Source: Gemmatimonadota bacterium (GTDB taxonomy: Bacteria; Gemmatimonadota; Gemmatimonadetes; Longimicrobiales; Gaopeijiaceae). From it: DNA of 64,000 nt. Shown piece after piece: positions 1-7,965 of this stretch (position 1 is its first letter; every line of letters starts with the position of its first letter). The position numbers and the translations under genes were made by a program. Where the stretch lies: positions 38,435 to 102,434 of the forward strand of contig SKKN01000027.1 of assembly GCA_007121455.1 (NCBI GenBank), read 5' to 3'. The notes under the pieces were generated by a model. The model was not told the DNA's origin and did not search any database. It worked only from the letters and a program-made list of their open reading frames with translations.

Positions 1-507
1 TCCCAGGAGGAGCTGTTGGCCCGTCTGCCCCCGCGCGTAGAACGTTCTGGAGACCTGAGCCCCTCCGAATGACCGGTTCGCCAGCAAGCCGCCGTACTCC
101 CGGGCGAACGGCACTCCCTGCGCCACCGCCTGGTCGATGATGTTCAGCGAAAGCTGGGCGAGGCGGTAGACGTTCGCCTCCCGGGAGCGGAAATCCCCTC
201 CCTTCACCGTGTCGTGGAAGAGCCTGTAGATCGAGTCGCCGTCGCTCTGGTAATTCTTCGCCGCATTGATCCCACCCTGAGCGGCGATGGAGTGCGCCCG
301 CCGAGGAGAATCGTGGTAGGTGAAGGCCTGGACGTTGTAGCCGAGCTCTCCCATGGTGGCTGCCGCGGATGCGCCCGCAAGGCCGGTCCCCACGATGATG
401 ACGTTGTATTTCCGCTTGTTCGCCGGGTTCACCAGCTTCATGTCGAAGCGGTGCCGATCCCACTTCTGCTCGATGGGCCCGGCCGGGATCCTGGCGTTCA
501 GTTCCAC
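1..507 (-). CDS. sdhA: Succinate dehydrogenase flavoprotein subunit, 5'-part only
   Basis: The catalytic FAD subunit of respiratory complex II oxidises succinate to fumarate. Only the N-terminal 169 codons are present because the gene runs off the left edge. After a short leader comes the dinucleotide-binding stretch [12 protein letters not shown], followed by the FAD-attachment region [11 protein letters not shown], whose histidine carries FAD in this family, and later [14 protein letters not shown]. These match the Bacillus/Bacteroides-type SdhA/FrdA subfamily. I chose the GTG at 507 because an AGGAGGT lies about 9 bases upstream; the nearby ATG is in another frame and hits a stop. It follows sdhC by 40 bases; sdhB is expected beyond the left edge. 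Confidence 0.93.
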   Translation of the reverse strand, partial: MELNARIPAGPIEQKWDRHRFDMKLVNPANKRKYNVIIVGTGLAGASAAATMGELGYNVQAFTYHDSPRRAHSIAAQGGINAAKNYQSDGDSIYRLFHDTVKGGDFRSREANVYRLAQLSLNIIDQAVAQGVPFAREYGGLLANRSFGGAQVSRTFYARGQTGQQLLLG

Positions 508-547
508 GTGTACATGACCTCCTGGGAGAACGCGTTCGCGCCCACCC

Positions 548-1225
548 TCAGGAAAGAAGTCCGAGGAGTACGGCGACGGGTGGAATCACGAAGCCGACGA
601 CGACCACGATAGCAAGGGCTCCGGAGGTGCTGCGCCTCCAACGATCGTACTTCGGATGGCTCGCACCCAGCGTCTGGGTCATGCTCCACACTCCATGGTA
701 GAGGTGAAGCCCGAGTGCGACCTGCGCCACCACGTAGAACCCCACGACCAGTGGGTTCGAGAAGCCCACGATGAAGTTCCGGTAGACGTCGCCGGGCACG
801 AAATCCGGGTGAGCTTGCCCCGTGGTTAGGTGCAGGATGTGGTAGACCACGAAAAGGAGGATCAGAACGCCGCCCCAGCGCATCGTCCTGGAGGCGTAGC
901 TGAATGAGAGATCCTTCACCTTCCGGTATCCCTCAGCGCGCGCGAGTCGGCTTCGTACCCAGAGCTGCCACGCCGAGTAGACGTGAACGCCCACGGCAGC
1001 GAGGAGAAAGATCCGTCCCACCCAGATGAGCCCGTACCGCGGAATGAGCGGGTAGCCCATGGTCCGGAGGAACTCGGCGTACTGGTTGAAGGACTCCGGA
1101 CCCTCGAAGACCTTGAGGTTCCCGAGCATGTGCCCGATGACGAAGAGGAAGAGGATCAGGCCGGTCACGGCCATCAGAACCTTCTTCCCCACCGTGGAAT
1201 GATACAAGCTCGCCGTGCGGCTCAT
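548..1225 (-). CDS. sdhC: Succinate dehydrogenase cytochrome b558 subunit
   Basis: This is the single large membrane anchor of a Bacillus/Bacteroides-type complex II. It binds haem and passes electrons from the SdhA/SdhB head to quinone. The 225-residue product fits the one-anchor family, and no separate sdhD is present. Five hydrophobic segments are visible, beginning at residues 13-35 with [20 protein letters not shown]. Histidines suited to haem ligation recur in the helices (GHMLGN, GVHVYSA, YHILHL, LHLYHG). It sits between mdh, 39 bases upstream, and sdhA, 40 bases downstream, all leftward, so the three probably share the mdh promoter. Confidence 0.92.
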   Translation of the reverse strand: MSRTASLYHSTVGKKVLMAVTGLILFLFVIGHMLGNLKVFEGPESFNQYAEFLRTMGYPLIPRYGLIWVGRIFLLAAVGVHVYSAWQLWVRSRLARAEGYRKVKDLSFSYASRTMRWGGVLILLFVVYHILHLTTGQAHPDFVPGDVYRNFIVGFSNPLVVGFYVVAQVALGLHLYHGVWSMTQTLGASHPKYDRWRRSTSGALAIVVVVGFVIPPVAVLLGLLS

Positions 1226-1264
1226 CCTCGCCTTGCTCCCCTGGTCGCGAGTTCGGGAGCGACG

Positions 1265-2200
1265 TCAGTCATCCAGGGTCGCCAGGGTCGCCAGGGTGGA
1301 CCGGACGTGTTCGGCGCTCTTCGCGAGCTCCGCCCGCTCTCCCTCTGTGAGCTCCACTTCGAGCACTTCGTGCAATCCGCGCTCTCCGAGCTTACAGGGG
1401 ACACCGAGGTAGATGTCCGTTTCCCCGTACTCACCGTCCAGGTACGCGGCGCACGGGAGAATCCGGCGCTTGTTCCGGGCGATCGACTCCACCATCTGGA
1501 CGGCTGCGGAGGAGGGTGCGTAATAGGCACTCCCCGTCTTGAGGAAGCCGACGATTTCCGCCCCACCCTTCCGGGTCCGATCAATGAGGGCGTCGATCCG
1601 GTCCTGGGAGAGAAGTTGCGTGAGCGGAATCCCACTCACTGTGGTGTAGCTGACGAGCGGAACCATCGTGTCGCCGTGTCCGCCCAGCACGAGAGCCTGG
1701 ATGTCCTCCACGCTCACATCCAGCTCCATCGCGATGAAGGAGCGGTAGCGTGCGGTGTCCAGCACGCCGGCCATTCCGACGACGCGTTCTCTGGGGAATC
1801 CCGTCGTCTCCTTCGCAACGTAGGTCATCACGTCGAGCGGGTTCGAGACCACCACGACGATGGAATCGGGAGCGACGCGAACGATCTCGCGAGAGACGGA
1901 CCGGACGATGTTCGCGTTCGTCTTCAGGAGGTCATCCCGGCTCATCCCGGGCTTCCGCGCGATCCCTGCGGTCACCACGAAGAGGTCGGACCCCTCCGCG
2001 AGATCGTAGCTCGTCCCGCCCACGACGCGCGCGTCGAAGCCCTCGATCGGTGCACTCTCCCACTGGTCGAGCGCCTTGCCCTCCGGGATTCCTTCCTGGA
2101 CGTCGATCATCACGACTTCCTGGGCGAGCTCCCGCTCGGCGAGCCTCTGGGCGCACGTGGCTCCGACGTTCCCGGCCCCTACTACCGTAATCTTCCGCAT
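1265..2200 (-). CDS. mdh: Malate dehydrogenase
   Basis: This NAD-dependent TCA-cycle enzyme interconverts malate and oxaloacetate in the cytoplasm. The 311-residue protein opens with the Rossmann stretch MRKITVVGAGNVGAT. It contains TAGIARKPGMSRDDLL with the substrate-binding arginine, VVVSNPLDVMTYV, and the catalytic histidine in VLGGHGDTMVPL. It is of the LDH-like MDH type. The frame extends 32 codons further upstream, but the ATG at 2200 directly precedes the conserved beta strand, with AGCGAGGACG in front. It is the first gene of mdh-sdhC-sdhA, which puts malate and succinate oxidation under one promoter. Confidence 0.96.
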   Translation of the reverse strand: MRKITVVGAGNVGATCAQRLAERELAQEVVMIDVQEGIPEGKALDQWESAPIEGFDARVVGGTSYDLAEGSDLFVVTAGIARKPGMSRDDLLKTNANIVRSVSREIVRVAPDSIVVVVSNPLDVMTYVAKETTGFPRERVVGMAGVLDTARYRSFIAMELDVSVEDIQALVLGGHGDTMVPLVSYTTVSGIPLTQLLSQDRIDALIDRTRKGGAEIVGFLKTGSAYYAPSSAAVQMVESIARNKRRILPCAAYLDGEYGETDIYLGVPCKLGERGLHEVLEVELTEGERAELAKSAEHVRSTLATLATLDD

Positions 2201-2214
2201 CGTCCTCGCTCGTC

Positions 2215-2226
2215 GTTTCGCGAAAC
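2215..2226. promoter_or_regulatory. Perfect 12-base palindrome GTTTCGCGAAAC in the mdh leader
   Basis: The sequence GTTTCGCGAAAC is a perfect palindrome lying 15-26 bases before the mdh start codon and downstream of the predicted -10 element. Its position would suit an operator or a small leader hairpin controlling the TCA operon. No regulator can be named, and a 12-base palindrome can occur by chance. Confidence 0.3.
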
Positions 2227-2267
2227 CGCGCTCGAGCACACCCTTCACGGGGCTCGAATCCGGCGAG

Positions 2268-2296
2268 AACCTACCCGGCCCGGAGGGGTGTGTCAA
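2268..2296 (-). promoter_or_regulatory. Sigma70-type promoter for mdh-sdhC-sdhA
   Basis: On the minus strand TTGACA (2296-2291) is followed after 17 bases by TAGGTT (2273-2268), a near-consensus housekeeping promoter. It sits in the 145-base gap between moaA and mdh, about 68 bases before the mdh ATG, and is the only good match in that gap. Confidence 0.6.
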
Positions 2297-2345
2297 CGAC
2301 TGGAAATGGGGAATCCGCGGGAGGGGAGGGGCAGATGCCCCGTCG

Positions 2346-3335
2346 TCATCCCCCGGTCTGGGAAAGGGCGACGAGTCCTCCGGAGCCCGAAGCGCTTCCC
2401 TGCACCAGGTCGTGGCGTTCGGGCTTGATTCGGAGGGTCTCCTCGATGAGAGGACGAAGATCCTCTCCAGCCCTCAGGGGCTCTCGCAGGTTCGTCTGGA
2501 TGTCCCCGAAGAGGCAGGGCCGGAGGTGTCCGTCCGCCGTGAGCCGCATCCGGTTGCATCGGTCGCAGAAGTTGTGGCTCATCGGAGTGATCACCCCGAT
2601 GCTCCCCGCCGCGCCCGGGAAGCGGTAGTACGCCGCGGGGCCGTTTCCGGTCGGCCCCCCGACCGGCTCGAGCGCATCGACCTCACGGACCCGTTCGAGC
2701 GCCTCCGTACACGAGAGGTAGGCATCACGGGAGAGGTCGAGGTTCGACCCGGTCGGCATGAGTTCGATGAACCGCACGTGCCACGGACGCTCGCGGGTGA
2801 TCCGGGCGAGCTCATGGATCTCGTCGTCGTTCTGACCGCGGATGAGGACGACATTGATCTTGATCGGGTCGAACCCCACCCGTTCCGCAGCGTCCAGCCC
2901 TGCCATGATCTTCTGGAACGAGTCCGGTCGGCGCGCGATCGCGTCCACGCGCTCCGGCTGGAGGGAGTCGAGCGATATGTTCACACGATTCACTCCGGCT
3001 TCCCGAAGTTCGTCCGCCTGCGCCTCGAGGAGGACGGCGTTCGTCGAAAGGGAGATATCTTCGATTCCGTCGACCGCCGCCGTCATTCGCACCAACTCGG
3101 CGAGGTCGCGCCGCACCAGGGGCTCGCCGCCGGTGAACCTCACCTTCCGGAGGCCCAGCGGAGCCATCACGGAGACGACCCCCGCGATCTCCTCGTAGGT
3201 GAGGATCTCGTCACGGCGGAGCCAATCCAGACCTTCGAGCGGCATGCAGTAGACGCACCGGAGATTGCACTTGTCCGTCACGGACACCCGGAGGTACTCG
3301 ATCCTCCTTCCGAAGCCATCCGTCATCGCCGTCAT
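2346..3335 (-). CDS. moaA: GTP 3',8-cyclase (molybdenum cofactor synthesis)
   Basis: This radical-SAM enzyme converts GTP to 3',8-cyclo-GTP, the first step of molybdopterin synthesis. The 329-residue protein has the N-terminal cluster motif CNLRCVYC, the SAM-binding FTGGEP, and the C-terminal second-cluster cysteines in NFCDRCNRMRLTADG and LRPCLFG, as expected of MoaA. The ATG at 3335 overlaps the moaE stop as ATGA, which decides the start over an in-frame codon further upstream. It is the last gene of moaD-moaE-moaA. moaC, needed for the next step, is not in the window. The C-terminus appears to lack the usual Gly-Gly tail that inserts into the active site. Confidence 0.94.
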   Translation of the reverse strand: MTAMTDGFGRRIEYLRVSVTDKCNLRCVYCMPLEGLDWLRRDEILTYEEIAGVVSVMAPLGLRKVRFTGGEPLVRRDLAELVRMTAAVDGIEDISLSTNAVLLEAQADELREAGVNRVNISLDSLQPERVDAIARRPDSFQKIMAGLDAAERVGFDPIKINVVLIRGQNDDEIHELARITRERPWHVRFIELMPTGSNLDLSRDAYLSCTEALERVREVDALEPVGGPTGNGPAAYYRFPGAAGSIGVITPMSHNFCDRCNRMRLTADGHLRPCLFGDIQTNLREPLRAGEDLRPLIEETLRIKPERHDLVQGSASGSGGLVALSQTGG

Positions 3336-3781
3336 GGACTCTCCCCCCCCGGTGGAGGAGCTGGGGAGATACCGGCCACCCAATCCCGATTCCCGTCCGC
3401 GTACTCTTCCTCCTTCCAGACCGGGAGGCGCTTCTTGATCTCCTCGATCACATGCCGCGACGCTTCGAAAGCTTCCGCGCGGTGCGGGCTGGACACGGCG
3501 ATGCCGACGCTCACGTCTCCGATCTCGAGAACACCCACCCGGTGCAGCACCACGAGGCGATCGGTGCCGAGGCGTCCGGCTGCCTCGTCCGCGATCGCCC
3601 GTAGCACCTCCGTCGCCATTTCGACGTATGCTTCATAGCGGAGCCCGCGTACCGGCCGGCCGTCGTTATGGTCACGTACTACGCCGAGGAAGAGCAGGAC
3701 GGCTCCGTCCTCGTCCTCGCCGACGAGACCCAGGAGAACCGACGGATCGATCGGATCCTCTACGACCTCCGCCCGGATCAC
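3332..3781 (-). CDS. moaE: Molybdopterin synthase catalytic subunit
   Basis: This large subunit of molybdopterin synthase transfers sulfur from thiocarboxylated MoaD to cyclic pyranopterin monophosphate. The 149-residue product has family landmarks: PIDPSVLLGLV near the start, FLGVVRDHNDGRPV, LRYEAYVEMA, and the late KKRLPVWKEE with the active-site lysines, followed by W. I start it at GTG 3781 because GGAGG lies 7 bases upstream and the first conserved residues follow at once. It is 4 bases from the moaD stop and overlaps moaA by 4 bases, so the three genes should be co-translated. Confidence 0.93.
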   Translation of the reverse strand: MIRAEVVEDPIDPSVLLGLVGEDEDGAVLLFLGVVRDHNDGRPVRGLRYEAYVEMATEVLRAIADEAAGRLGTDRLVVLHRVGVLEIGDVSVGIAVSSPHRAEAFEASRHVIEEIKKRLPVWKEEEYADGNRDWVAGISPAPPPGGESP

Positions 3782-3785
3782 AACA

Positions 3786-4031
3786 TCATCCTCCGGCCAC
3801 CGGCGGAAGGAGAGCCAGCTCGTCTCCCTCCTCGAGCCCCCGGTCAGGAGTCGCATACTCGCGGTTCACGGCCACGGCCACGGAAGTGGGAAGTCGCCCG
3901 AACCCACCGTCACGAGCCCTGAGCCGGGAAAGGGCTTCCGCCACCGTCGCGCCAGGTGGGACCTCGAACTCCAGTTCGGAAGCACCCACCAACTCCCGGT
4001 AGGAGGCGAAGAAACGAGCTCGAACGTGCAC
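3786..4031 (-). CDS. moaD: Molybdopterin synthase sulfur-carrier subunit
   Basis: This small ubiquitin-like sulfur carrier donates sulfur as a C-terminal thiocarboxylate. The 81-residue product begins with the beta-strand pattern VHVRARFFASYRELVG, continues through VPPGATVAEALSRL and AVNREYA, and ends in DELALLPPVAGG, the obligatory Gly-Gly terminus. The open frame runs far upstream through the HU gene on the same strand but in a different frame. I therefore chose GTG 4031, the last start before the conserved strand; no strong ribosome site is visible. It precedes moaE by 4 bases. Confidence 0.9.
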   Translation of the reverse strand: MHVRARFFASYRELVGASELEFEVPPGATVAEALSRLRARDGGFGRLPTSVAVAVNREYATPDRGLEEGDELALLPPVAGG

Positions 4032-4107
4032 GACCTGGAGATCCTGGTTCAGGTTCAGCGGTGGAGATGGAATCTCTACATACCCCGAGATGGAGAAGGG
4101 GTCCCTG

Positions 4108-4401
4108 CTACAGGGGCTCCACGTCCTCGACCTTCGAGCGGAGCTGCTTCGAGGGCTTGAATACGGGTACGGTGCGGGCAGGAACCTCGACGGCGTCACC
4201 GGTTCGTGGATTTCGAGCCATGCGGGTCCTCCGTCGCCGAACCTTGAAGGTGCCGAACCCACGGATCTCGATGTTCTCCCCTTCGGCGAGCGCCTCCTTC
4301 ACGGCGTTCAGGAAGCCATCGACCACCAGGGCGCAGTCCTTTTTCGTGATCCCGGGTCCGATCGCCTCGGCGACCTGCTCAACGAGCTCTGCTTTCGTCA
4401 T
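4108..4401 (-). CDS. HU/IHF-family DNA-bending protein
   Basis: This is a small histone-like protein that binds and bends DNA as a dimer. The 97 residues begin MTKAELVEQVAE and contain the signature GFGTFKVRRR with the DNA-inserting proline in ARNPRTGD, then PVFKPSKQLR near the end. The N-terminus resembles IHF-alpha/HU equally, so I leave the symbol empty. It lies between carA and moaD and has its own predicted promoter in the 160-base gap upstream, so it may also feed transcription into the moa genes. Confidence 0.93.
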   Translation of the reverse strand: MTKAELVEQVAEAIGPGITKKDCALVVDGFLNAVKEALAEGENIEIRGFGTFKVRRRRTRMARNPRTGDAVEVPARTVPVFKPSKQLRSKVEDVEPL

Positions 4402-4511
4402 CCGTGCGTCTCCACCGAGGGTTCCGCTCTCCGTCCGCTCCGGAAGTGTCCGGCCTCAGGAAACGATGCCATCTCCTCGACCCCAGCTGGGGCGGGAGGG
4501 CCTGGGCCGGC

Positions 4512-4541
4512 ACGGTAACTCGCGCCGGAGCGGGGCGTCAA
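4512..4541 (-). promoter_or_regulatory. Predicted promoter of the HU/IHF gene
   Basis: On the minus strand TTGACG (4541-4536) is followed after 18 bases by TACCGT (4517-4512), fitting the TTGAC/TANNNT form common in high-GC bacteria. It would leave a leader of about 105 bases before the ATG at 4401. The sequence between carA and this gene shows no other candidate. Confidence 0.45.
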
Positions 4542-4561
4542 GAAAACGGCGGGCTTCGAAT

Positions 4562-5695
4562 CTACGAACGGCCGCTCTTCCTCTCCGTCATCTTCTCGAG
4601 AAACTCGTCGAAGAGGTAGCGGCTGTCGTGCGGCCCCGGCGCGGCCTCCGGGTGGTATTGCACCGCGAAGACCGGCAACGTCTCGTGCGACACCCCCTCT
4701 GCGGTTCCGTCGTAGAGGTTTCGATGGGTGACACGGAGATCGGGCGCTCCCGGAATCGAGCCGTCCGCTCCGGCCTGCACGGCGAATCCATGGTTCTGGG
4801 CGGTGATTTCCACCGTGTTCCGACGGAGATTCGTCACCGGATGGTTCCCGCCGTGGTGCCCGAAGGGAAGCTTGTACGTCGATCCACCGAACGCCCGGGC
4901 GATGAGCTGGTGGCCCAGGCAGATGCCGAAGACCGGAACACCGGATTCCGCGACGCTCCGGATTGCCTCCTCCGCGAGCTCCACCGCCGCAGGATCGCCC
5001 GGCCCATTCGAAATGAAGACTCCGTCCGGATTTCGCGCGAGGATTTCCCCGGTCAACTCCGCCGGAGGGAGAACCGTGACCCTGCAGCCCCGTTCTGAAA
5101 GGAGCCTTGGTGAATGGGACTTCACACCGAAATCGAAAGCGATCACATGGAAGCGCGGCTCGCCCGATGCCGGCACCTCGTACGGAGCACCCGTCGAGAC
5201 ATCGCCGGTGAGGTCGAGACCCGCCATGGCCGGGTGAGCCCGAACCCTGGAGAGGACTTCATCCTCGGGGAGCGCACCCGGAGCGATCGCGCCACGCAAT
5301 GCGCCGGCCGCTCGGATGTGGCGCGTAAGGGCGCGCGTGTCGACATCCTGGATCCCCACGATCCCATGGCGTGAGAGATACTCGGGGAGCGAGCCCGTGG
5401 CTCGCCAGGACGAAGGTCGACGGGAGACCTCGCGCACGACGAAGCCGGCGATGTGGGGGGCGTCGGATTCCTCGTCTTCGGGAGTCACGCCGTAGTTTCC
5501 GAGGAGCGGATACGTCATCACGACGATCTGTCCCGTATAGGACGGGTCGGTGATGATCTCCTGGTATCCCGTCATCGAGGTGTTGAAGACCACCTCACCC
5601 AAGGTCTCTCCGTCGGCCCCGAGGGCATATCCGTCGAAGCGGCGTCCGTCCTCGAGGAGGAGGTACGCGGCACGATCGAGGTCGATGGGGGTCAC
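4562..5695 (-). CDS. carA: Carbamoyl-phosphate synthase small subunit (glutaminase)
   Basis: It hydrolyses glutamine and channels ammonia to CarB for carbamoyl phosphate, the precursor of arginine and pyrimidines. The 377-residue product has the CarA N-terminal domain (YLLLEDGRRFDGYALGA, FNTSMTGYQEI, DVDTRALTRHIR). A class-I glutaminase follows, with the nucleophile in PVFGICLGHQL and the His-Glu pair in VQYHPEA. The start is GTG 5695, directly before the first conserved strand; the upstream frame is meaningless. carB is not adjacent, as HU and moa genes follow instead. Confidence 0.95.
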   Translation of the reverse strand: MTPIDLDRAAYLLLEDGRRFDGYALGADGETLGEVVFNTSMTGYQEIITDPSYTGQIVVMTYPLLGNYGVTPEDEESDAPHIAGFVVREVSRRPSSWRATGSLPEYLSRHGIVGIQDVDTRALTRHIRAAGALRGAIAPGALPEDEVLSRVRAHPAMAGLDLTGDVSTGAPYEVPASGEPRFHVIAFDFGVKSHSPRLLSERGCRVTVLPPAELTGEILARNPDGVFISNGPGDPAAVELAEEAIRSVAESGVPVFGICLGHQLIARAFGGSTYKLPFGHHGGNHPVTNLRRNTVEITAQNHGFAVQAGADGSIPGAPDLRVTHRNLYDGTAEGVSHETLPVFAVQYHPEAAPGPHDSRYLFDEFLEKMTERKSGRS

Positions 5696-5775
5696 GTGGG
5701 CCTCGGGTTCATCGGGAAGATGGGCATCTGGGCTTCCGCATCGTCCATCGGACAGGTTCGTCGGAAGCCACCGGA

Positions 5776-5803
5776 ATGATAGGTCGAGGCGAAGCGCCGT
5801 CAA
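5776..5803 (-). promoter_or_regulatory. Predicted promoter of carA
   Basis: Minus-strand TTGACG (5803-5798), 16-base spacer, TATCAT (5781-5776). It lies in the divergent gap between carA and rnhA and would give a leader of roughly 75 bases. No clear promoter for rnhA was found in the same gap. Confidence 0.5.
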
Positions 5804-5887
5804 GCCGACTGGTTCCGGAGCCCCCGTCTCCCCGGTACCTTTGACCCGATCTTCGATGCCCCGAGACCAGTGGTGAGGATACATAGA

Positions 5888-6472
5888 ATGACCGATGCCC
5901 CGCGCATGTGGGTGTATGCCGATGAGTCCTGCCTCGGGAACCAGTTCCAGGCACGAGCGAACCCGGGAGGTGCGGCCGGGCTCATGGAGTACTGGACCGG
6001 AGACGCATGGGTCCGGCGGGACTACTGGATTTCGGAGCCGGACACGACGAACAACCGGATGGCGATCCGGAGTGCCATCGAAGGGCTGAGGGCCATTCGC
6101 CGGCCTGTCGGGGTGCATTTCGTCTCGGACAGTCAGTATCTGGTCCGAGGGATGACGGAGTGGCTCCCACGGTGGAAGGCCCGAGGGTGGAAGCGAAAGG
6201 GGGGTGCCATCGAAAACCTGGAACTCTGGAAGGCTCTCGATATCGAGGCAGGCCGTCACGAAGTAGAATGGCAGTGGGTGCGGGGTCACGCCGGCCATCC
6301 GCAAAACGAATATGCCAACGACCTGGCCGTCCAGGCCGCAAAGGAACAGACGGACTCCAATGGTGCCGTCCCTTCCAGGTTCGAGGAATGGCTTCAGGAG
6401 GAAAGGGAGAAGAAGGGGAGGTATATGGACTTCCACGAATTCGCCTCCCCCGAGGAACGCGATGAGGGGTGA
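5888..6472 (+). CDS. rnhA: Ribonuclease HI
   Basis: It cleaves the RNA strand of RNA-DNA hybrids during replication and R-loop removal. All catalytic positions of RNase HI are visible in order: Asp in VYADESCLG, Glu in SAIEGLRA, Asp in VSDSQYLVRG, then His and Asp in VRGHAGHPQNEYAND. The 194-residue length includes a charged C-terminal tail of about 45 residues beyond the usual core of about 155, whose role is unknown. I start at ATG 5888 with GAGG 9 bases upstream; in-frame GTGs 15 and 18 bases earlier are alternatives. It is the only rightward gene in the first 27 kb. Confidence 0.92.
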   Translation: MTDAPRMWVYADESCLGNQFQARANPGGAAGLMEYWTGDAWVRRDYWISEPDTTNNRMAIRSAIEGLRAIRRPVGVHFVSDSQYLVRGMTEWLPRWKARGWKRKGGAIENLELWKALDIEAGRHEVEWQWVRGHAGHPQNEYANDLAVQAAKEQTDSNGAVPSRFEEWLQEEREKKGRYMDFHEFASPEERDEG

Positions 6473-6501
6473 GGGCGCGGCTACAGCCGCCCTCACCCCT
6501 C
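6464..6501. terminator. Long hairpin between convergent rnhA and the E2 gene
   Basis: A 14-base perfect inverted repeat, GAGGGGTGAGGGCG (6464-6477) against CGCCCTCACCCCTC (6488-6501), has a 10-base loop. It overlaps the rnhA stop codon and sits between two converging genes, as a bidirectional terminator would. No T-run follows on either side, so it is not a textbook intrinsic terminator. Confidence 0.55.
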
Positions 6502-6530
6502 GTCTCCGACCCCCGAACGGTCGGTTCCCG

Positions 6531-7901
6531 TCAGGCGTCTTCCGGAAAGCCTTCCAGCAGCTCCTTCAAGCGGGACATGAAGCGTGCTGCATCGGCCCCA
6601 TCGACGATCCGATGGTCGTAGCCGACCGAGAAGATCGACCGCTTTCGAATCGCGATCGCATCGACCCCGGTCTCCGGGTCCTCGACCACGACCGGCCGCT
6701 TCTCGATCGCTCCGGTCCCGAGGATGGCGGCGGTTCCCTTCGGAATGACCGGCAGGCCCACCATCGTTCCCATCACACCCGGATTCGTGATCGAGAAGGT
6801 CGCTCCCTGGATCTCTCCGGGGCTGAGCTTCCTCGATCGTGCCCGCTCAGCGAGATCGACAATCTTCTTTCCGATTCCGACGAGGCTCAAGTGATCCGCA
6901 TCGTGGATCACGGGGACGATGAGACCGGGGTCGAGATCGACCGCCATCCCGATGTTCACATTGCCCCGGAAGAGGAGATTGTTTCCGGACACGGTCCCGT
7001 TGACCTGAGGGAATTCACGGAGCACCCGTGAGCACGCCCATACGACGAAGGCGGTGAAGCTCACCCGAGCACCCTGTTCCTCCCACCGCTTCCGGTTTTC
7101 CCGGCGGATCCGGTCGATCCGTGAGAAGTCGATCTCGATGAACGAGTGGACATGCGGCGCGACCCGTTTCGCGAGAACCATGTGCTCGGCGGTGAGCCGA
7201 CGGATCTTGTCCATCGGCTCCACACGGTCGTTCTCGCCGACCGGGAACTCGGGATGCTGGACCTCTCCGTAGAACCGCTTCCAGAGATCGGAGGGAGCAC
7301 CGGCCGCAGCGGGTGCCTCCGGTGCAGGAGCGGCCGCTGGGGCTGCCGGCTTCGCCTTGTCCGCCGCCGGGGCCTTCTTGCCCTCCTCCAGGTAGGTGAG
7401 CACGTCGTCCTTCGTGACCCGACCTGCGTGCCCGGAACCCGAAATCTCCTCGAGGTTCAGGCCGTGCTCCTCCGCCATCTTCCGCACCACGGGAGTGGAC
7501 CGGGTTCGAAGCCGTTCCTCTGCCGTCGCGGACTCACCGTCGTGGGACGCGGGCGCTGCGGAGGCTACCGGCTCGGCCGCCACCTCCTCCTCCACCTCCT
7601 CCTCGGCAGCGGCGGGAGCGGCGGACGCTTCCTCTCCTTCCCCTGCGCCGGAGGGGCTCCCGTCCGTATCGATGTACGCGACGATGGTCCCGACTTCCAC
7701 CGTTTCGCCTTCCGCCACGGCGACCTCGGCGAGCATGCCGGCCGACGGAGCCGGAATCTCGGCATCCACCTTGTCGGTCGAGATTTCCAGGATGGGCTCG
7801 TCCCGTTCCACGAACTCGCCCACCTGCTTCAACCACTTGGAAACGGTGCCCTCGGCGATGGATTCACCCATCTGGGGCATCGGGACCTCGATTCGCGACA
7901 C
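6531..7901 (-). CDS. 2-oxoacid dehydrogenase E2 (dihydrolipoyl acyltransferase)
   Basis: This lipoyl-bearing core of a pyruvate or branched-chain 2-oxoacid dehydrogenase transfers the acyl group to CoA. Domains in the 456 residues are: a lipoyl domain (about 1-78) with the lipoylation lysine in STDKVDAEI; an Ala/Glu/Pro-rich linker; the E1/E3-binding domain (about 133-175, STPVVRKMAEEHGL and GRVTKDDV); a second linker rich in Ala and Pro; and the catalytic domain ending in VGYDHRIVDGADAARF with the catalytic histidine. It has a single lipoyl domain. It follows the E1-beta gene by 64 bases. The exact substrate cannot be fixed from sequence; a branched-chain type is likely. Confidence 0.92.
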   Translation of the reverse strand: MSRIEVPMPQMGESIAEGTVSKWLKQVGEFVERDEPILEISTDKVDAEIPAPSAGMLAEVAVAEGETVEVGTIVAYIDTDGSPSGAGEGEEASAAPAAAEEEVEEEVAAEPVASAAPASHDGESATAEERLRTRSTPVVRKMAEEHGLNLEEISGSGHAGRVTKDDVLTYLEEGKKAPAADKAKPAAPAAAPAPEAPAAAGAPSDLWKRFYGEVQHPEFPVGENDRVEPMDKIRRLTAEHMVLAKRVAPHVHSFIEIDFSRIDRIRRENRKRWEEQGARVSFTAFVVWACSRVLREFPQVNGTVSGNNLLFRGNVNIGMAVDLDPGLIVPVIHDADHLSLVGIGKKIVDLAERARSRKLSPGEIQGATFSITNPGVMGTMVGLPVIPKGTAAILGTGAIEKRPVVVEDPETGVDAIAIRKRSIFSVGYDHRIVDGADAARFMSRLKELLEGFPEDA

Positions 7902-7965
7902 GTTCGTTCTCCAGCTTCCAGTTTCAGGATGGCAGGACCGTTACGGTCCTGAGTTTAAGTCCCAC

